64,000 nucleotides of DNA from Lepraria neglecta (taxonomy: Eukaryota > Ascomycota > Lecanoromycetes > Lecanorales > Stereocaulaceae), in contig CM065648.1 in assembly GCA_033220425.1 (NCBI GenBank), positions 1,488,001-1,552,000 of the forward strand, in the 5' to 3' direction. Every line of letters starts with the position of its first letter. Position 1 is the first letter of the stretch. A program made the translations under genes and the position numbers. Below, in pieces: positions 45,901-58,748 of the stretch. Under the pieces are notes generated by a model. That model ran no database searches, was not told the origin of the DNA, and saw nothing but the letters and a program-made list of their open reading frames with translations.

Positions 45901-48055
45901 TAGGGACTCTATTAAGTTCCTAGGATTTATAGTTAGTATAAAAGGTATTAGTATAAGCCTAGAAAAGATTAAAGCTATAGCGGAATAGCCTATACTATAG
46001 AACGTTAAAGTAGTACAAAGTTTCTTAGGATTTGCCAACTTTAATAGGAAGTTTATTAAGGGCTACTTAGGGAGAGAACTTCTACTTATAGATATTACTA
46101 AGAAAGATATTGGATTTATATAGGGACAAGAATAATAAAAGTCGTTTAATACATTAAAAAAAGCATATACGAATCTACTAGTACTCTATACCTTTTAAGC
46201 TAACGAACCGGCTTATATCGAAATAGATGCCTCGGATCTCGTAATAGGAGTATACCTTTATTAAATGAAGGACTAAAAGTAGTATCTAGTTACCTACTTT
46301 TTACGAAAGATATTAGTAGTAGAATAAAACTATAATATATATAATAAAGAACTACTTGCCGTAGTATATACACTTTAGAATTAGAGAGTATACGCAGAAA
46401 GCTACTCGGACCTAACTATCTTTACGGATTATAAGAATCTTCTTAACTTTATAATAACGAAAGAATTAAATAGAAGATAAGTTAGATAGTTAGAACTACT
46501 CGGATAATATAAGTTTAAGATAACCTATACCCTAGGGAAAGATAATAGTCGAGTAGATGCGCTTAGTAGGCGATCGGACTATATAGAAGAAAAGAACGTT
46601 ATAGAACGACCAATCCTAAAACAAGAAGACGATAGATTATTAGTGCCATATCAAGTATTAGTAATAACCCTTCGTATATTAGGACCTAATACGACTAATA
46701 GGATTATAAAGGCCTATAATAACGATACATTCGTAATAAAGCTAAAATAATATTAGTAAGATTTAGTATTATTTAGATATTAGGATAAAACTTATTTACC
46801 TGATATATACGTTAAAGAAGTAATTAGGGATTACTACGATAACCTATTATAAGGTTACCCTAGAGTATCTAAGACTATAGAACTCCTAGGACGAGGATAC
46901 GTAGCGCCGAAACTACGGACACGCGTTAAATAATATATTAAAGAATATATTTAGTGCTAGTAGAATAAGGCGGCACGATACGCCAAGTACGGGTAAATTC
47001 AGTTTGTGCCTATACTAGAATCACTATAGGATAATATTATAATAGACTTTATAGTCAAACTACTACCTTCGAAGGACCTAGCTATATAGGATACCTTTAA
47101 CTCAATTATAGTTATTATAGATAAACTTATAAAGTATATAGTTATAATACCCTTCAAAGAAATATATAAAGCGGATTAGTTAGCCTTTATACTCTTAGAC
47201 AAGCTAATAAGGGATTATAGTATACCTAAATCGATAACGTCCAATAGAGATAAGTTATTTACTTCTAACTATTAGAGAACGCTAATCGTAGCAATTAGAA
47301 CTAAACTTCGGATATTAATAGTATATTATCTATAAACTAATAGATAAACGGAACGTGCCAATTAAATAATAGAAGTATACCTAAGATATTACGTGAACTA
47401 AAAACAAGATAACTAGGTTTCACTACTTCTAATAGTATAACTAGTATATAATAATAATAAGTTAGATATAATAGGCCTGATACTATTCTTTACTAACTAC
47501 GGAAAGAATATAAATATATTTCTATAACCTAGGGAAGGACCTAATATAGAAAGAGCCTTAGTTAAGGTAGAAGAGCTAAAGTATTTATATAAGGATATAT
47601 AAAGGATAATTAAGAGCTCTAATAGTAAGTTAAAGGAATAGGTTAATAGAAAAAGAAAGAATATTCCTTAGCTTAAAGAGGGGGATAAAGTATACCTCCT
47701 AATAAAAAATATAAAGATAATAAGACTAAGTAAGAAACTAGATTATATTAAGGTTAGACTATTCTTGATTAAGAAGGTAAAGGGAGCTGTTAACTATAAA
47801 CTCGAGCTTCCGCCTAACGCCAAAGTATATCTAGTATTCTATATCTTACTTCTAGAGCTAGTAGACTCTAATATACTACTCTAAGAGATATTTTATTATA
47901 ATATTAAGGAAGAAATAGAGTATAAGGTCGAGAGGATCCTAGATAGAAGGAATTAGTTCTATCTAGTTAAGTAGAAAGGGTACGACGAAACGGAAAGTAC
48001 CTAGGAACCTCTTAGGAACCTTGCGGGAAATTGTAGGGAACGCCTATAAGAGTTT
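42960..48055 (+). pseudogene. Gag-Pol relic of gypsy element 3
   Basis: Same domain order as element 1. The Gag helix GLKDNIKDELIRFGG lies near 43400-43450, and the zinc knuckle near 43715-43770 reads YSYSKLGYIARDCRS, with one Cys kept. The protease site DSGA is DSEA (44704-44715). RT retains an intact catalytic YLDD at 45779-45790, unlike the other three elements, together with [20 protein letters not shown]. RNase H, integrase and chromodomain (about 47908-48030) follow. Stops throughout make it non-functional. Confidence 0.9.
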
Positions 48056-48062
48056 CATCGGA

Positions 48063-48586
48063 GATAAGAGAAGACTAGTCGAAACTCTCAGGGCCCTCTA
48101 GGCTGGGGGGAGGTCGAACTACTCGGAGCCGATATTGAATATTAGACCGTTAGGAGTATCGGAAGGAAGATCCTTATCTTTCTCTAACTCCTCAATATTC
48201 TATAACTCGCGCTTAACTAACTTTTTCTCTTTATCCTAGATATAATCGAATTACGATTAAAGGCGTATAAGTTTCGCCTGCGTTTCCTTTATTTTAGACT
48301 AAGTATCGTTATAGACTTTCTTAATACGATGTATCTCATCGACGGATATAACTAGGTTATACTTCTTGCCTATAGCTACGTAGTTAGAATAACGATCTAA
48401 ATGGACGCCTACTAAGTATTACTTATTACCCTTCGTACAAAGAGTATAAGAATATATCACGAACCTAGATAATTTACTAGAGAGTTCTTTATAACGGATG
48501 AGGGGATCTTTAGAATAGATAGTTCGACAAGGAGGTATAAAGGATAGATAGTTTCTCGGGACGAGAAATCTGGAGGAGGGGGCTAG
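48063..48586 (-). pseudogene. Antisense Zn2Cys6-like ORF relic of element 3
   Basis: A minus-strand frame with few stops. The cluster at 48359-48448 reads Y-x2-C-x6-Y-x8-Y-x2-Y-x6-Y: the second Cys survives (YTLCTKGNK), while the others are Tyr. The spacing is identical to the other copies. A charged region and the FN-SS-tail continue toward 48120. Confidence 0.6.
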
Positions 48587-48955
48587 TATTAGAACTATTG
48601 GTTCTAATAGGACTATTCTGTAGGACAAGGTACTATAGATAGGACTAGTAGCTGAAGCGATGAGCGCGACGAGCGCTAGCGCTTATAACGCTTATAGGAT
48701 ACTTGGTAGGATTTCCTATATCTATATATACGGGGCTTTGCCCGTTGTTTGGAATAGTATATTCAACTTAGTTAATCTTCCTAGTACTCCTTGTACTATA
48801 CTTTACTAGTTATTAATATAGAACGTATTGACTATCTACACTACGAAGACTGCTATTCTACCTGAGTGACTCCTCTCCTACAGAAGTATAAGACTATACG
48901 TACCTATACCTAGTTATCGCACCGTTAGGTAAACGACTAGACGTGGGTCGTAACA
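48587..48955 (+). repeat. 3' LTR of element 3
   Basis: 369 bp, about 40 bp shorter than the 5' LTR because one GAGCGC repeat block is lost (near 48660-48690). It ends gtcgtaaca, followed by ATCAG. Confidence 0.9.
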
Positions 48956-49235
48956 ATCAGCTTCTACTTATATATATACTTCTTGAGTTTTCTATTATCT
49001 ATCTATAGCTACTAGATAGTAACTTTTAGTTTACTAGCTTCTAATTCAGCTAGTCGTCTCCTTTCCGACTCTATAGTAACCTAATATTCCTATTTACTAA
49101 TTTTACAAGTTAATCTAACGTTGTCCTAGTATAGGTTATTAATCTTTACTACAAAACTAACTTCCGGTCTAGGAAATTCTAGAAACTTATTAGGTAGTTA
49201 GCTAATCGTCGAATTAACAAGAACGAGTAGCGTAT
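48956..49235 (-). pseudogene. Coiled-coil gene relic, middle segment
   Basis: The minus strand reads FLEFPRPEVSFVVKI-like and then VTIESERRRLAELEASKLKV, allowing for RIP stops and one frame change, and joins the 42238-42459 segment across element 3. It shows the charged, Leu-periodic character of a coiled coil. The upstream part lies beyond element 4 at 58749 onward. Confidence 0.45.
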
Positions 49236-49680
49236 TATTACGATTAGGAAATATAATTAGGAATACGCCCTAGGGGCGTAGCGCCCGTTATGGTTCGAGT
49301 CGATAAATTAGTATCCGACTCGGACAGGACCCTGAAGCTTGGTATAAGCGCAATGAGCGTAGTACGATCAATACGATCAAGAATAATAAGCGTAATAAGC
49401 GTAGTATAATCAACGCGATTAAGAAAGGCTTGGTAGGATTTCCTATTGCTATATATACGAGTACTTACTTACTACTTAGAGTATCGTGCTTAATCTTACT
49501 ATTTAATTGTCTACTATATACGATAGATCTCTTAGGCTAGGCACTGAATATATATTATCTAATTATATATTAGACCCGCTTAGTATTACTTGAAGTCTAC
49601 TTCATCTCTTATATACTTATACCTCTATCCCTATTAAGAATCAATCTATAATACGATACTAGTACGTACGGTTTATAATA
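49236..49680 (+). repeat. 5' LTR of element 4
   Basis: 445 bp, tattacgattagg to a RIP-altered end tttataata (ancestral ttcgtaaca). It holds GATCAA/GAGCGT-type short repeats and a TATA-rich promoter-like stretch. Confidence 0.9.
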
Positions 49681-51370
49681 CTTTAAGTACCCTTAAGGAT
49701 AAATACTATACTAAGAGACTCTAGGGTACCTACTCTAAGCTCCTTAGGAGGAGGAAGCGGATAAAGGCGCCCTACTATTAATAAAGGACTTAGTAGATAT
49801 ATCAAGATAGCCTAGCCCGACTTATATTATAGAGAAAGAGATAAGCTCGAAGGATAGCTATTATAGATATTATTATATCTGAAGTTCTAAGGGGACTTTA
49901 TATCTATTTAACGATATTCTACCTTTACTATTACTTACTTATATAGAAGAGCCTAAAAGTAGGTTAATCTATTTCTAAAGAAATATATAGAAGATAACGA
50001 CGAAGATAGAGAGATTAAATAGTAGATAGAGAGTATAGTAATATTTAGGCTCGAAATCCGTCGTATATTCGGACTATCTAACGAAGTTAATATAGCGATA
50101 TAAACTATCTAATATCTAACCTAAAAGAAGTCTATATTAGAGTACTTAACTTAATTTTAATAGTATATAGTAAAGATAGACTAGGATAATAATATATTAA
50201 TAACTATATATCGAAGAGGTCTTAAGGATAATATTAAAGATAAACTTATAAGATTAGGGATTATTATAGATACCCTAGATAAGCTAATTAAAGAAGTAAT
50301 TAAAATTAATAATAAACTATTTAAGAGGACTATAGAGAAGAGGTACGACGAAGGAGTTAGCGGAATAGGATACTTAAGCTTTTTTACTAAATCGAAGAGC
50401 TACTACCTAGGATATAAAGGAGACCGCGACCCTTATAGATATATACTAATAGAACTAGACTTTATAGAGAAGAAAGGGAAACTAGTCTTTAGGGGTCTAG
50501 GAAGGGGTAAGAAGTAGTATAGGGGCAAGAAAATACTAAAGTGTTATAGCTATAGCAAACCGGGCTACTTTACTAGAGACTACAAGTCGAAAAATATAGT
50601 ATATTAATCGTAGCTAAATGTACTAGAGAAAGTATATACCTAGGATAATATAGACGATACGTCTAAGGAAGAACTACTAATATAGGATAAAGTCGGAGGA
50701 GATATTAGCTCCTAGTATAATAGGATAATATAAGATAAACTCGACGAAGAATCTAATAATAAGGACGAATTCGAAGACGAATCTAACTCTTATATTAGGG
50801 ACGAAAATAAAGAAAACCTAAGTATTAGAGATAGTAGTAATACTCGAGAAGAAAAGTATAAATAGGATTAGGATAAAGAAATAATTACTCTAGAGTAGAA
50901 AGAATCCCTCAGCACGTTAGAAGCTAAATAGGAAGATATATAACTACTAAGATAATTAATATCTAGATCTACTATATCTAAGGAAGAAGGAAACTCTAAA
51001 GAATAACTAGAATATATAGAATCTAAAGGGAAGTAAGAAGCAAAAGAGTAGAGGATAAGAGAGCTATAGGCAAGCATCGAAATCGAAAAAGACTATCGAT
51101 ATAATATCTTCTATCCGGACCACTAGAGAATAGAGTAGAGATACTATATAGACCGGCTATACCTATCGTATGAGCCAGGGAGGCAATATACCAATAGAGA
51201 ATTATCTAAAGGATATAGTTTCTAACGATAGATATACTATACTAAAGACTTATATAAATAGTACCTAGCTTAGAAGCGAAAATATTAGTACTTCCCGGGG
51301 TATAGTTAGATATAGATAAACAACTTATATAGAGAATTAATCTACGACCTATATATAGAAGAATATTATA

Positions 51371-53014
51371 TCTTCTTATAATAATAGATTATCGCGACTT
51401 TCGGAGGGTATTCCGCACTTATAGCCAATAAGATCGGCCCTATACTTCTCCCCCCTGATAGTACGCTTTTCGGCCTAGCGCCTTTAACTACTAAAACTTG
51501 AATTCGCACCGCAACTTCTTCGTACTACTTCCCCGCGCTATATATATTATATAATATCAAGATGATTTCATAAGTTTTGGAGTCAATCATTAGCTTGCTT
51601 GCGTATCAAGAATTTTTAGAATCGGCCTATTTACGCAATAGTTATAAGTAAAAGAAGCGTTTTCGCTATGTTTTGCTTGTGTACCGTAACTTCTTCGCAG
51701 GACTTCCCCGCGCTATATACATTATATAATATCGAGATGATTTCATAAGTTTTGGAACCAAGTATACGCTTTCTAACACCGTCAAAATTTCTTCGCACTA
51801 CTTCCCCGCGCTATATATATTATATGATATCAAGATGATTTCATAAGTTTTGGAGTTAATTATTAGCTTGCTTGCGCATCAAGAATTTTTAGAATCGGCC
51901 TATTTACGCAATAGTTATAAGCAAAAGAAGCGTTTTCGCTATGTTTTGCTTGCGCACCGTAACTTCTTCGCAGGACTTCCCCGCGCCACATACATCATAT
52001 AATATCGAGATGATTTCATAAGTTTTGGAACCAAGTATACGCTTTCCAACACCGTCAAAATTTTCAAAATCGGTCTACTTGCGCAATAGTTATAAGCAAA
52101 AGAAGCGTTTTCACTATGTTTTATAGGTAGTGCGAGCTTAGTAGCAAATGCTAAGCATTGAGCTTGGCGCCTCCGGACCCTGGAACATCAAAAGTTGAAT
52201 ACGCACCGCAACTTCTTCGCAGTAATGCCCCGCGCCACATATGTCATATGATATCGAGATAATCTTATCAGTTTTGGAACCAAGCATACGCTTTCCAATA
52301 CCGTCGAAATTTTCAAAATCGGTCTATTTACGCAAAACTTATAAGCAATATTCGCACATGGCGATATGGCGCCGGATTGCCTATTCGCACATGGCGATAT
52401 AGCGATCATGGCACCGGATGGCTCATTCGCACATGGCGATATGGCGACGGATTGCCTATTCGCACATGGCGATATGGTATAGGATTGCCCATTCGGCACA
52501 TGGCGATATGGCGGTAGATTGCCTATTCGCACAGTTGGCGATATGGCACCGGATTGGCTATTCGCACATGGCGATATGGCGGCAGGTTGGCTATTCGCAT
52601 ATGGAGATATGGCACCGGATTGCTCTATTCGCACATGGCGATATGGCGGTAGATTGCCTATTCGCACATGGAGATATGGCACCGGATTGCTCATTCGCAT
52701 ATGGCGATATGGCGGTATGCTGCCTATTCGTTCCGGGGGCATTCCAATGGCTTCCGGGGGCGAAAAGTATCCTGGAACCATCCAAACCATGCAAAGCTTC
52801 AAAGATTATTTCTGTATCCTAGAGCTATCTAAATAGCCAGCTCTTATATATACCAAAACCGTTACTATTATATAAAGTTATAGGTAAGCTTATAATTTAA
52901 TACTATAGATAGATTACTTTCTAATTTCGCTTAAATTTTCTAAATAGAATATAAAATAAGCGAGATATATCCGTTTTACGATAATCTTCTGTGAAGATTA
53001 CGGGCACTCACTTG
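51371..53014 (+). mobile_element. Non-autonomous Helitron N2 (1644 bp) with a minisatellite
   Basis: Starts TCTTCTTATAATAATAGATT after an A and ends with hairpin GTAATCTTC/GAAGATTAC-type sequence and CACTCACTTG before a T. It carries the same ~200-250-bp units as the other short copies and in addition a 33-bp tandem array (52351-52726), which accounts for most of its greater length. No gene is convincing. The longest open frame (204 codons, minus strand) is created by the array. Confidence 0.85.
52351..52726 (+). repeat. 33-bp minisatellite, 11 units, inside Helitron N2
   Basis: Units of the form TTCGCACATGGCGATATGGC plus 13 bp, 33-34 bp each (one longer). The unit is a multiple of three, so open frames appear on both strands (for example RTWRYGG repeats). 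Units alternate between two variants (cggattgcct and cggtagattgcct types). Confidence 0.9.
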
Positions 53015-56000
53015 TAATAGAATAGTATATATACCTCTATAAGAAATATCAAAAATATATAAGATAGAAAGAACTTATAGGATTCCTTCCCGTTTAGGGA
53101 AAAGAGTAATCCCTCGCGGTAGGGGTAGCCACGAGGAGATCAATACGTTAACCCCTAAATAATATCTATATTCCGTATAATATAATATATATATAAAAAT
53201 ACCGGTAATCGTTAATAGATAGCGGACCGTTATAATAATAGATTCTAGAGCTACTAGAAACTTTATCTCGCGAGACTTAGTACGAATAACTAGAATACTA
53301 ACTCGAAAGAAGTTGTAATAGTATAACCTTTAGATAGCCGATAGGTTAATACTATTAATAGGAAAGGTAGACGAAGAGATACTTTTATTACCTATTATAA
53401 TTTAGTACTACTATAAGGAGATTACCTTTAACGTTATTAGAATAGCTACCTACTATATAATTTTAGATATACCTTAGTTAAAGAAGTATAATCTAATAAT
53501 CGATTAGATAAGAGGAGTACTCGAAATTAGACGATTTAGCTATATTACTAAGATCGAATCTATATATCGATAGTATATAATAATAGATAAGAAGTCGAAC
53601 CGAAGACTAGTCGAGGTATATATTACCTTAGCTTCGTATAAGGACGGTACTAAAAGGTAGTCTAACTCTATAGTTACTAGTAAAGGTTAGTAGAATAAGG
53701 AAGTAAGAGTTAAGAGAGGAAATAATATACCTTTAGTCCCTTAGGAATATAGTAAATAGGTATATTTATTCGAGAAAGAGATGAATACGGAAGTATTACC
53801 TAAATATTAGCTATAGGATTATAAGATTGAACTCGAACCTAGTAAGTAACTAATATTTAGACCTATTTATATATTATCGGAAAAGGAACTTAAAGTACTT
53901 TATAGATATATTAATAAGAACCTTAAAAAGGGATTTATTCGGGAATCCAAATTACTAGTAGGTTATCTAATCCTCTTTATACTAAAGAAGGATAGAAGCT
54001 TATAACTATATATTAACTATCGAAAGTTAAACGATATTATAATCAAGAATAGATACCCTTTACCTAATATTGGCGAGCTAGAGGATCGGCTCGATAAGGT
54101 AAAGATATTTACTAAACTAGATCTTAGAGGTATATATAACCTAATTTAGATAAAAGAAGGCGAGGAATAGAAAACTACCTTCCGAACAAGATATAGCTAT
54201 TATAAGTATCTAGTAATATCGTTTAGACTTACTAACGCACTAGTAACCTATTAAGCACTTATTAATAATATTATATAAATATACTTAGATCGAATAGCGA
54301 TAGCGTACTTTAATAATATACTAATTTATTCTAAGAATAAGATAGAATATATTAAGTATATATAGGATATCCTTAGATACCTATTATAGGCGAAACTTCT
54401 TCTTAAACTAGAAAAGTACGAATTCTACAAGGAATTAATAGAATTTATAGGATTTATAGTTAGTATAAAAGGTATTAGTATAAGCCTAGAAAAGATCAAA
54501 GCTATAGCTAAATAGCCTATACTATAGAACGTTAAAGTAGTATAAAGCTTCTTAGGATTCGCCAACTTTAATAGAAAGTTTATTAAAGGCTACTCTAAGA
54601 AAGTACTACCTCTAACGGATATTATAAAGAAAGATATTAGATTTATATAGAGAAAAGACTAATTATTCGAGATACTAAAGAAAGTATACGCGGATCTACT
54701 AGTACTCTATACCTTCTAGGCTAATATACCGGCCCGTATCGAAATAGACGCCTCGGATCTCGCGATTAGAGTATATTTATACTAAGAGAAAGATAGAAAA
54801 TAGTATCTAGTCGTCTACTATTCAAAGAAGATATTAGTAGCGGAATAAAACTATAATATACACGATAAAGAACTACTTACCGTAGTTTATATACTATAGA
54901 ACTAGCGGGTATATATAGAAAGCTACTTAGATCTAACTATCTTTACGGATTATAAGAATCTTCTTAATTTTATAATAATAAAAGAGTTAAATAGGAGATA
55001 AGTTCGATAGTTAGAGCTATTAGGTTAATATAAATTTAAGATAACCTATACCCTAGAAAAGGATAATAGTCGAGCGGATACCCTTAGTAGGTAATTAGAC
55101 TATATAGGAGAAAAGAACGTTACGGAACGACTAATCCTAAAGAAGGAAGCCGACGGATTATTAGTACTATACTAGGTATTAGCAATAACCCTTTATATAT
55201 TAGGACCTAATATAACCGATAAGATCGTAAAGGCCTATAGTAATAATATATTTATAACTAATCTACGAAAGGATTAATAGGATTCGATATTACTTAAGTA
55301 CTAGAATAAGACTTACTTACTCGATATATACGTTAAGGAAGTAATTAGAGATTACTATAACAACCTATTATAAGGTTACCCTAGAGTATCTAAGATAATA
55401 GAACTCCTAGGACGAAGTTACGCGGCGCCGAGATTTAGAGCGTATATCGAATAATATATTAAGGAATATATCTAGTACTAGTAGAATAAAGCGACACGAT
55501 ATACTAAATACGGACAAATATAATTTGCTCCTATACTAGAGTCGCTATAGGATAACGTTATAATAGACTTTATAGTTAAACTACTACCTTTAAAGGATCC
55601 CGCTATATAAGATACCTTTAATTCAATTATAGTTATTATAGATAAACTTACGAAGTATATAATTATAATACTATTTAAGGAAACCTATAAAGTAGATTAA
55701 TTAGTATTCGTACTACTAGATAGGCTAATAAGGGATTATAGTATACCGAAATCGATAATATCTAATAGAGATAAATTATTTACCTCCAATTATTAGAAAA
55801 CGCTTATAGTAGTAATTAGAACTAAACTTCGGATATTAATAGCGTATTATCTATAGACTAATAGATAAATAGAGCGTACAAACCAAATAATAGAAGTATA
55901 CTTAAGATATTACGTGAAATAGAAATAGGATAACTAGGTTTTACTACTTCTAATATTATAACTAGCGTATAATAATAAGAATTTAGATATAATAGGCCTA

Positions 56001-56590
56001 ATACTATTCTTTACTAACTATAGAAAGAATATAAATACTTTTCTAGAACTAAGGGAAAGCCCTAATACGGAAAAAGCCTTAGTTAAGGTAAATAAGCTAA
56101 AGAATTTATATAAGGATATATAAAGGTCTATCTAAAGCTTAAATATAAGGTTAAAGGAATAAATTAATAAGAAAAGAAAGAATATTCCTTAGCTAAAAGA
56201 GGGGGATAAAGTATATCTTCTAATAAAAAATATAAGGATAATAAGACTAAATAAGAAACTAGATTATATTAAGGTTAGACTATTCTTGATTAAACGGATA
56301 AAAGGACTAGTTAACTATAAACTTTAACTTCCACCTAACGCTAAAGTATATCTAGTATTCTATATCTTACTCCTAGAGCTAGTAGACTCTAGTATACCTC
56401 TCTAAGAAATATTTTACTATAATATTAAGGAAGAAATAGAGTATAAGGTCAAGAGGATCCTAGATAGAAAGAATTAGTTCTATCTAGTTAAATAGAAAGG
56501 GTATAACAAAACGGAAAATACCTAGGAACCTCTTAGGAACCTTGCGGGGAACTATAGAGAGTATCTATAAGAGTTCTATCGGAGATAAGA

Positions 56591-58303
56591 GAAGACCAGT
56601 CAAAGTTCTCGGGGGTATCTAGCCTATTAGGGAAATCGAAACGCTTAGAACTAATATTAAATATTAAGTTACTAGGAAGCTTAGGAGTAACGTATTAGTC
56701 CTCCTCTAGCTCTATAATATTCTATAGCTCTTAGTCTACTATCCTCTTCTTCTTATCTTTCTTCTAATAATAGATTATCGCGATATTCGGAGCAATTCCG
56801 CACTTATAGCCAATTAGAATAGCCCTATACTTCTCCCCCTCTGATAGTACGCTTTTCGGCCTAGCGCCTTTAACTACCAAAACTTGAATTCGTACCGCAA
56901 CTTCTTCGCAGTACTTCCCCGCGCTATATACGTTATATAATATCGAGATAATTTCATAAGTTTTGGACTTAATCATTAGCTTGCTTGCGCATCAAGAATT
57001 TTTAGAATCGGCCTATTTACGTAATAGTTATAAGTAAAAGAAGCGTTTTCGCTATGTTTTACGGGCAGCGCAAGCTTAGTTGAATACACACCGCAACTTC
57101 TTCGCAGCAATGCCCCGCGCTATATACGCTATATAATATCGAGAGGATTTCATAAGCTTTGGACTTAATTATTAGCTTGCTTGCGCATCAAGAATTTTTA
57201 GAATCGGCCTATTTACGCAATAGTTATGACTAAAAGATACGTTTTCGCCATATTTTGCTGGCAGCGCGAGCTCAGTAGCAAATACCAAGTATTGAGCTTG
57301 GCGCCCCCGGACCCTGGAACATCAAAAGTTGAATGCGCACCGCAACTTCTTCGCAGCAATACCCCGCGCCATATACATAATATAATATCAAGATAATCTC
57401 ATGGGTTCTAGAGCCAACTATACGCTTTCTAACACCGTCAGAATTTTCAAAATCGGTCTATTTACGCAAAACTTATAAGTAAAAGAAGCGTTTTCGCCAT
57501 GCTTTGCGGGCAGCGCAAGCTCGGTAGTAAATACCAAGCATTGAGCTAGGCGCCCCCGGACCTAGAACATCGAAAGTTGAATACGCACCGCAACTTCTTC
57601 GTAGCGATACCCCGCGCTATATACGTCATATAATATCAAGATAATTTTATGAGTTTTGGAACCAAGTATACGCTTTCTAACTAAAGATTTAGCTAAGGAA
57701 AGCTTAAAAAACATATTTTTGCCTGCGGAGTTCCCTAAAGCTACCCCCGCAGCCGCCCCCGAAGCACTAATATACTAAATCCTTAATAACTTTTGTTCTA
57801 TTAGGATTAGAGCTTAGCTTTATATATATAAAATATACTATAAATAGATAGCTTTCTATATCCGCTTAAATTTCCTAAATCGAGTATAAAATAAGCGAGA
57901 TATAGCCATTTTTACGGTAATCTTCTGTGAAGATTACGGGCACTCACTTGTCCTTAATAGAATTTAGCTACGCCTAAAGACATACTACTTTTACGAGCGC
58001 GTTGGTTATTTCATCTTGTAATTCGTTGCGCCGTCTTTCAACACGACGTATTTCAAGGACCGACACTATAAAGTCGTATTTTCTACTACTATTAATATAG
58101 TTGGAGTATCTATCGGAATTAGCACCTATAAGGTACTATTTGCCGCTGGCGATATATCGGGAGCAGGGCCGTATCACAAATCCGCTTAGTTCGCTAGCCA
58201 GTTCCGTTCGACGGATGGTTGGGTTCTTTAAACGTTTTATACAATAGGGTAGTATAAAGGATAGATAGTTTCTCGGGACGAGAAATCTGAGGGAGGGAGC
58301 TAA
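56591..58303 (-). pseudogene. Antisense Zn2Cys6-like ORF relic of element 4, split by Helitron N3
   Basis: The minus-strand frame starts near 58303 and is interrupted by the Helitron at 56756-57950. The cluster at 58076-58165 reads C-x2-Y-x6-Y-x8-Y-x2-Y-x6-Y: the first Cys survives (RPCSRYIASGK). After the Helitron the frame resumes with a charged stretch and the tail LIFNISSKRFDFPNRLDTPE. Confidence 0.6.
56756..57950 (+). mobile_element. Non-autonomous Helitron N3 (1195 bp)
   Basis: Starts TCTTTCTTCTAATAATAG after an A and ends at CACTCACTTG before a T, with an intact hairpin GTAATCTTC-tgt-GAAGATTAC 13 bases from the end. It is nearly the same length as N1 (1194 bp) in opposite orientation, with four internal GCTGCGAAGAAGTTGCG-type units. 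Lack of target duplication and end structure support Helitron identity. Confidence 0.87.
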
Positions 58304-58748
58304 TATTACGATCAGGAAACATGATCAGGAATACGCCCTAGGGGCGTAGCGCCCGTTATGGTTCGAGTCGACAAATCGGTATCTGACTCAGAAAGGACCC
58401 TGGAGCTTAGTATGAGCGTAATAAGCGTAGTACGATTAATGCGATCAAGAATGATAAGCGCAATAAGCGTAGTGCGATCAACGCGATCAAGAAAGGCTTA
58501 GCAGGATTTCCTATTGCTATATATACGAGCACTTGCTCACCACTTGGAGCATCGTGCTTAATCTTGCTATTTAATTGTCTACTATATACGATAGATCTCT
58601 TAGGCTAGGCACTGAATATATATTATCTAATTATATACCAGACCCGCTTAGTATCACTTGAAGCCTGCTTTATCTCTTGTATACTTGTACCTCCATCCCT
58701 ATTGAGAATCAATCCATAATACGATACCGGTACGCACGGTTCGTAACA
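58304..58748 (+). repeat. 3' LTR of element 4
   Basis: 445 bp, preceded by a polypurine tract (gagggagggagc) and followed by CGTAT. It keeps more CpA than the 5' LTR, ending with an intact ttcgtaaca. Confidence 0.92.

Larger units (their letters stand above)
42460..48955 (+). mobile_element. Ty3/gypsy chromovirus element 3, complete with TSD
   Basis: 6496 bp, same subfamily as element 1. LTRs are at 42460-42869 and 48587-48955. The target duplication reads ATTAG on the left and ATCAG on the right, one RIP-type change apart. Full gag-pol order is present with stops. It inserted into the minus-strand coiled-coil gene relic. Confidence 0.92.
49770..56590 (+). pseudogene. Gag-Pol relic of gypsy element 4, split by a Helitron
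   Basis: Gag (RGLKDNIKDKLIRLG near 50210-50260; zinc knuckle CYSYSKPGYFTRDYKS near 50533-50590) is followed by the Helitron at 51371-53014. Then come protease (DSGA changed to DSRA, 53241-53252), RT (YLDD changed to YFNN, 54306-54317), RNase H, integrase and a chromodomain near 56428-56545. Stops are abundant and both catalytic sites are changed. Confidence 0.88.
49236..58748 (+). mobile_element. Ty3/gypsy chromovirus element 4, complete with TSD and two nested Helitrons
   Basis: 9513 bp, of which 2839 bp are two short Helitrons (51371-53014, 56756-57950), leaving a 6674-bp element. LTRs are equal at 445 bp (49236-49680, 58304-58748). The target duplication is CGTAT (49231-49235, 58749-58753). 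Internal sequence is close to element 2, and the LTR is of the gypsy X/end-of-window type. Confidence 0.93.

Noticed and set aside
52188-52822. Frames of up to 204 codons on both strands in Helitron N2
   Set aside because: They arise from the 33-bp minisatellite. No family is recognisable and other Helitron copies lack the array.
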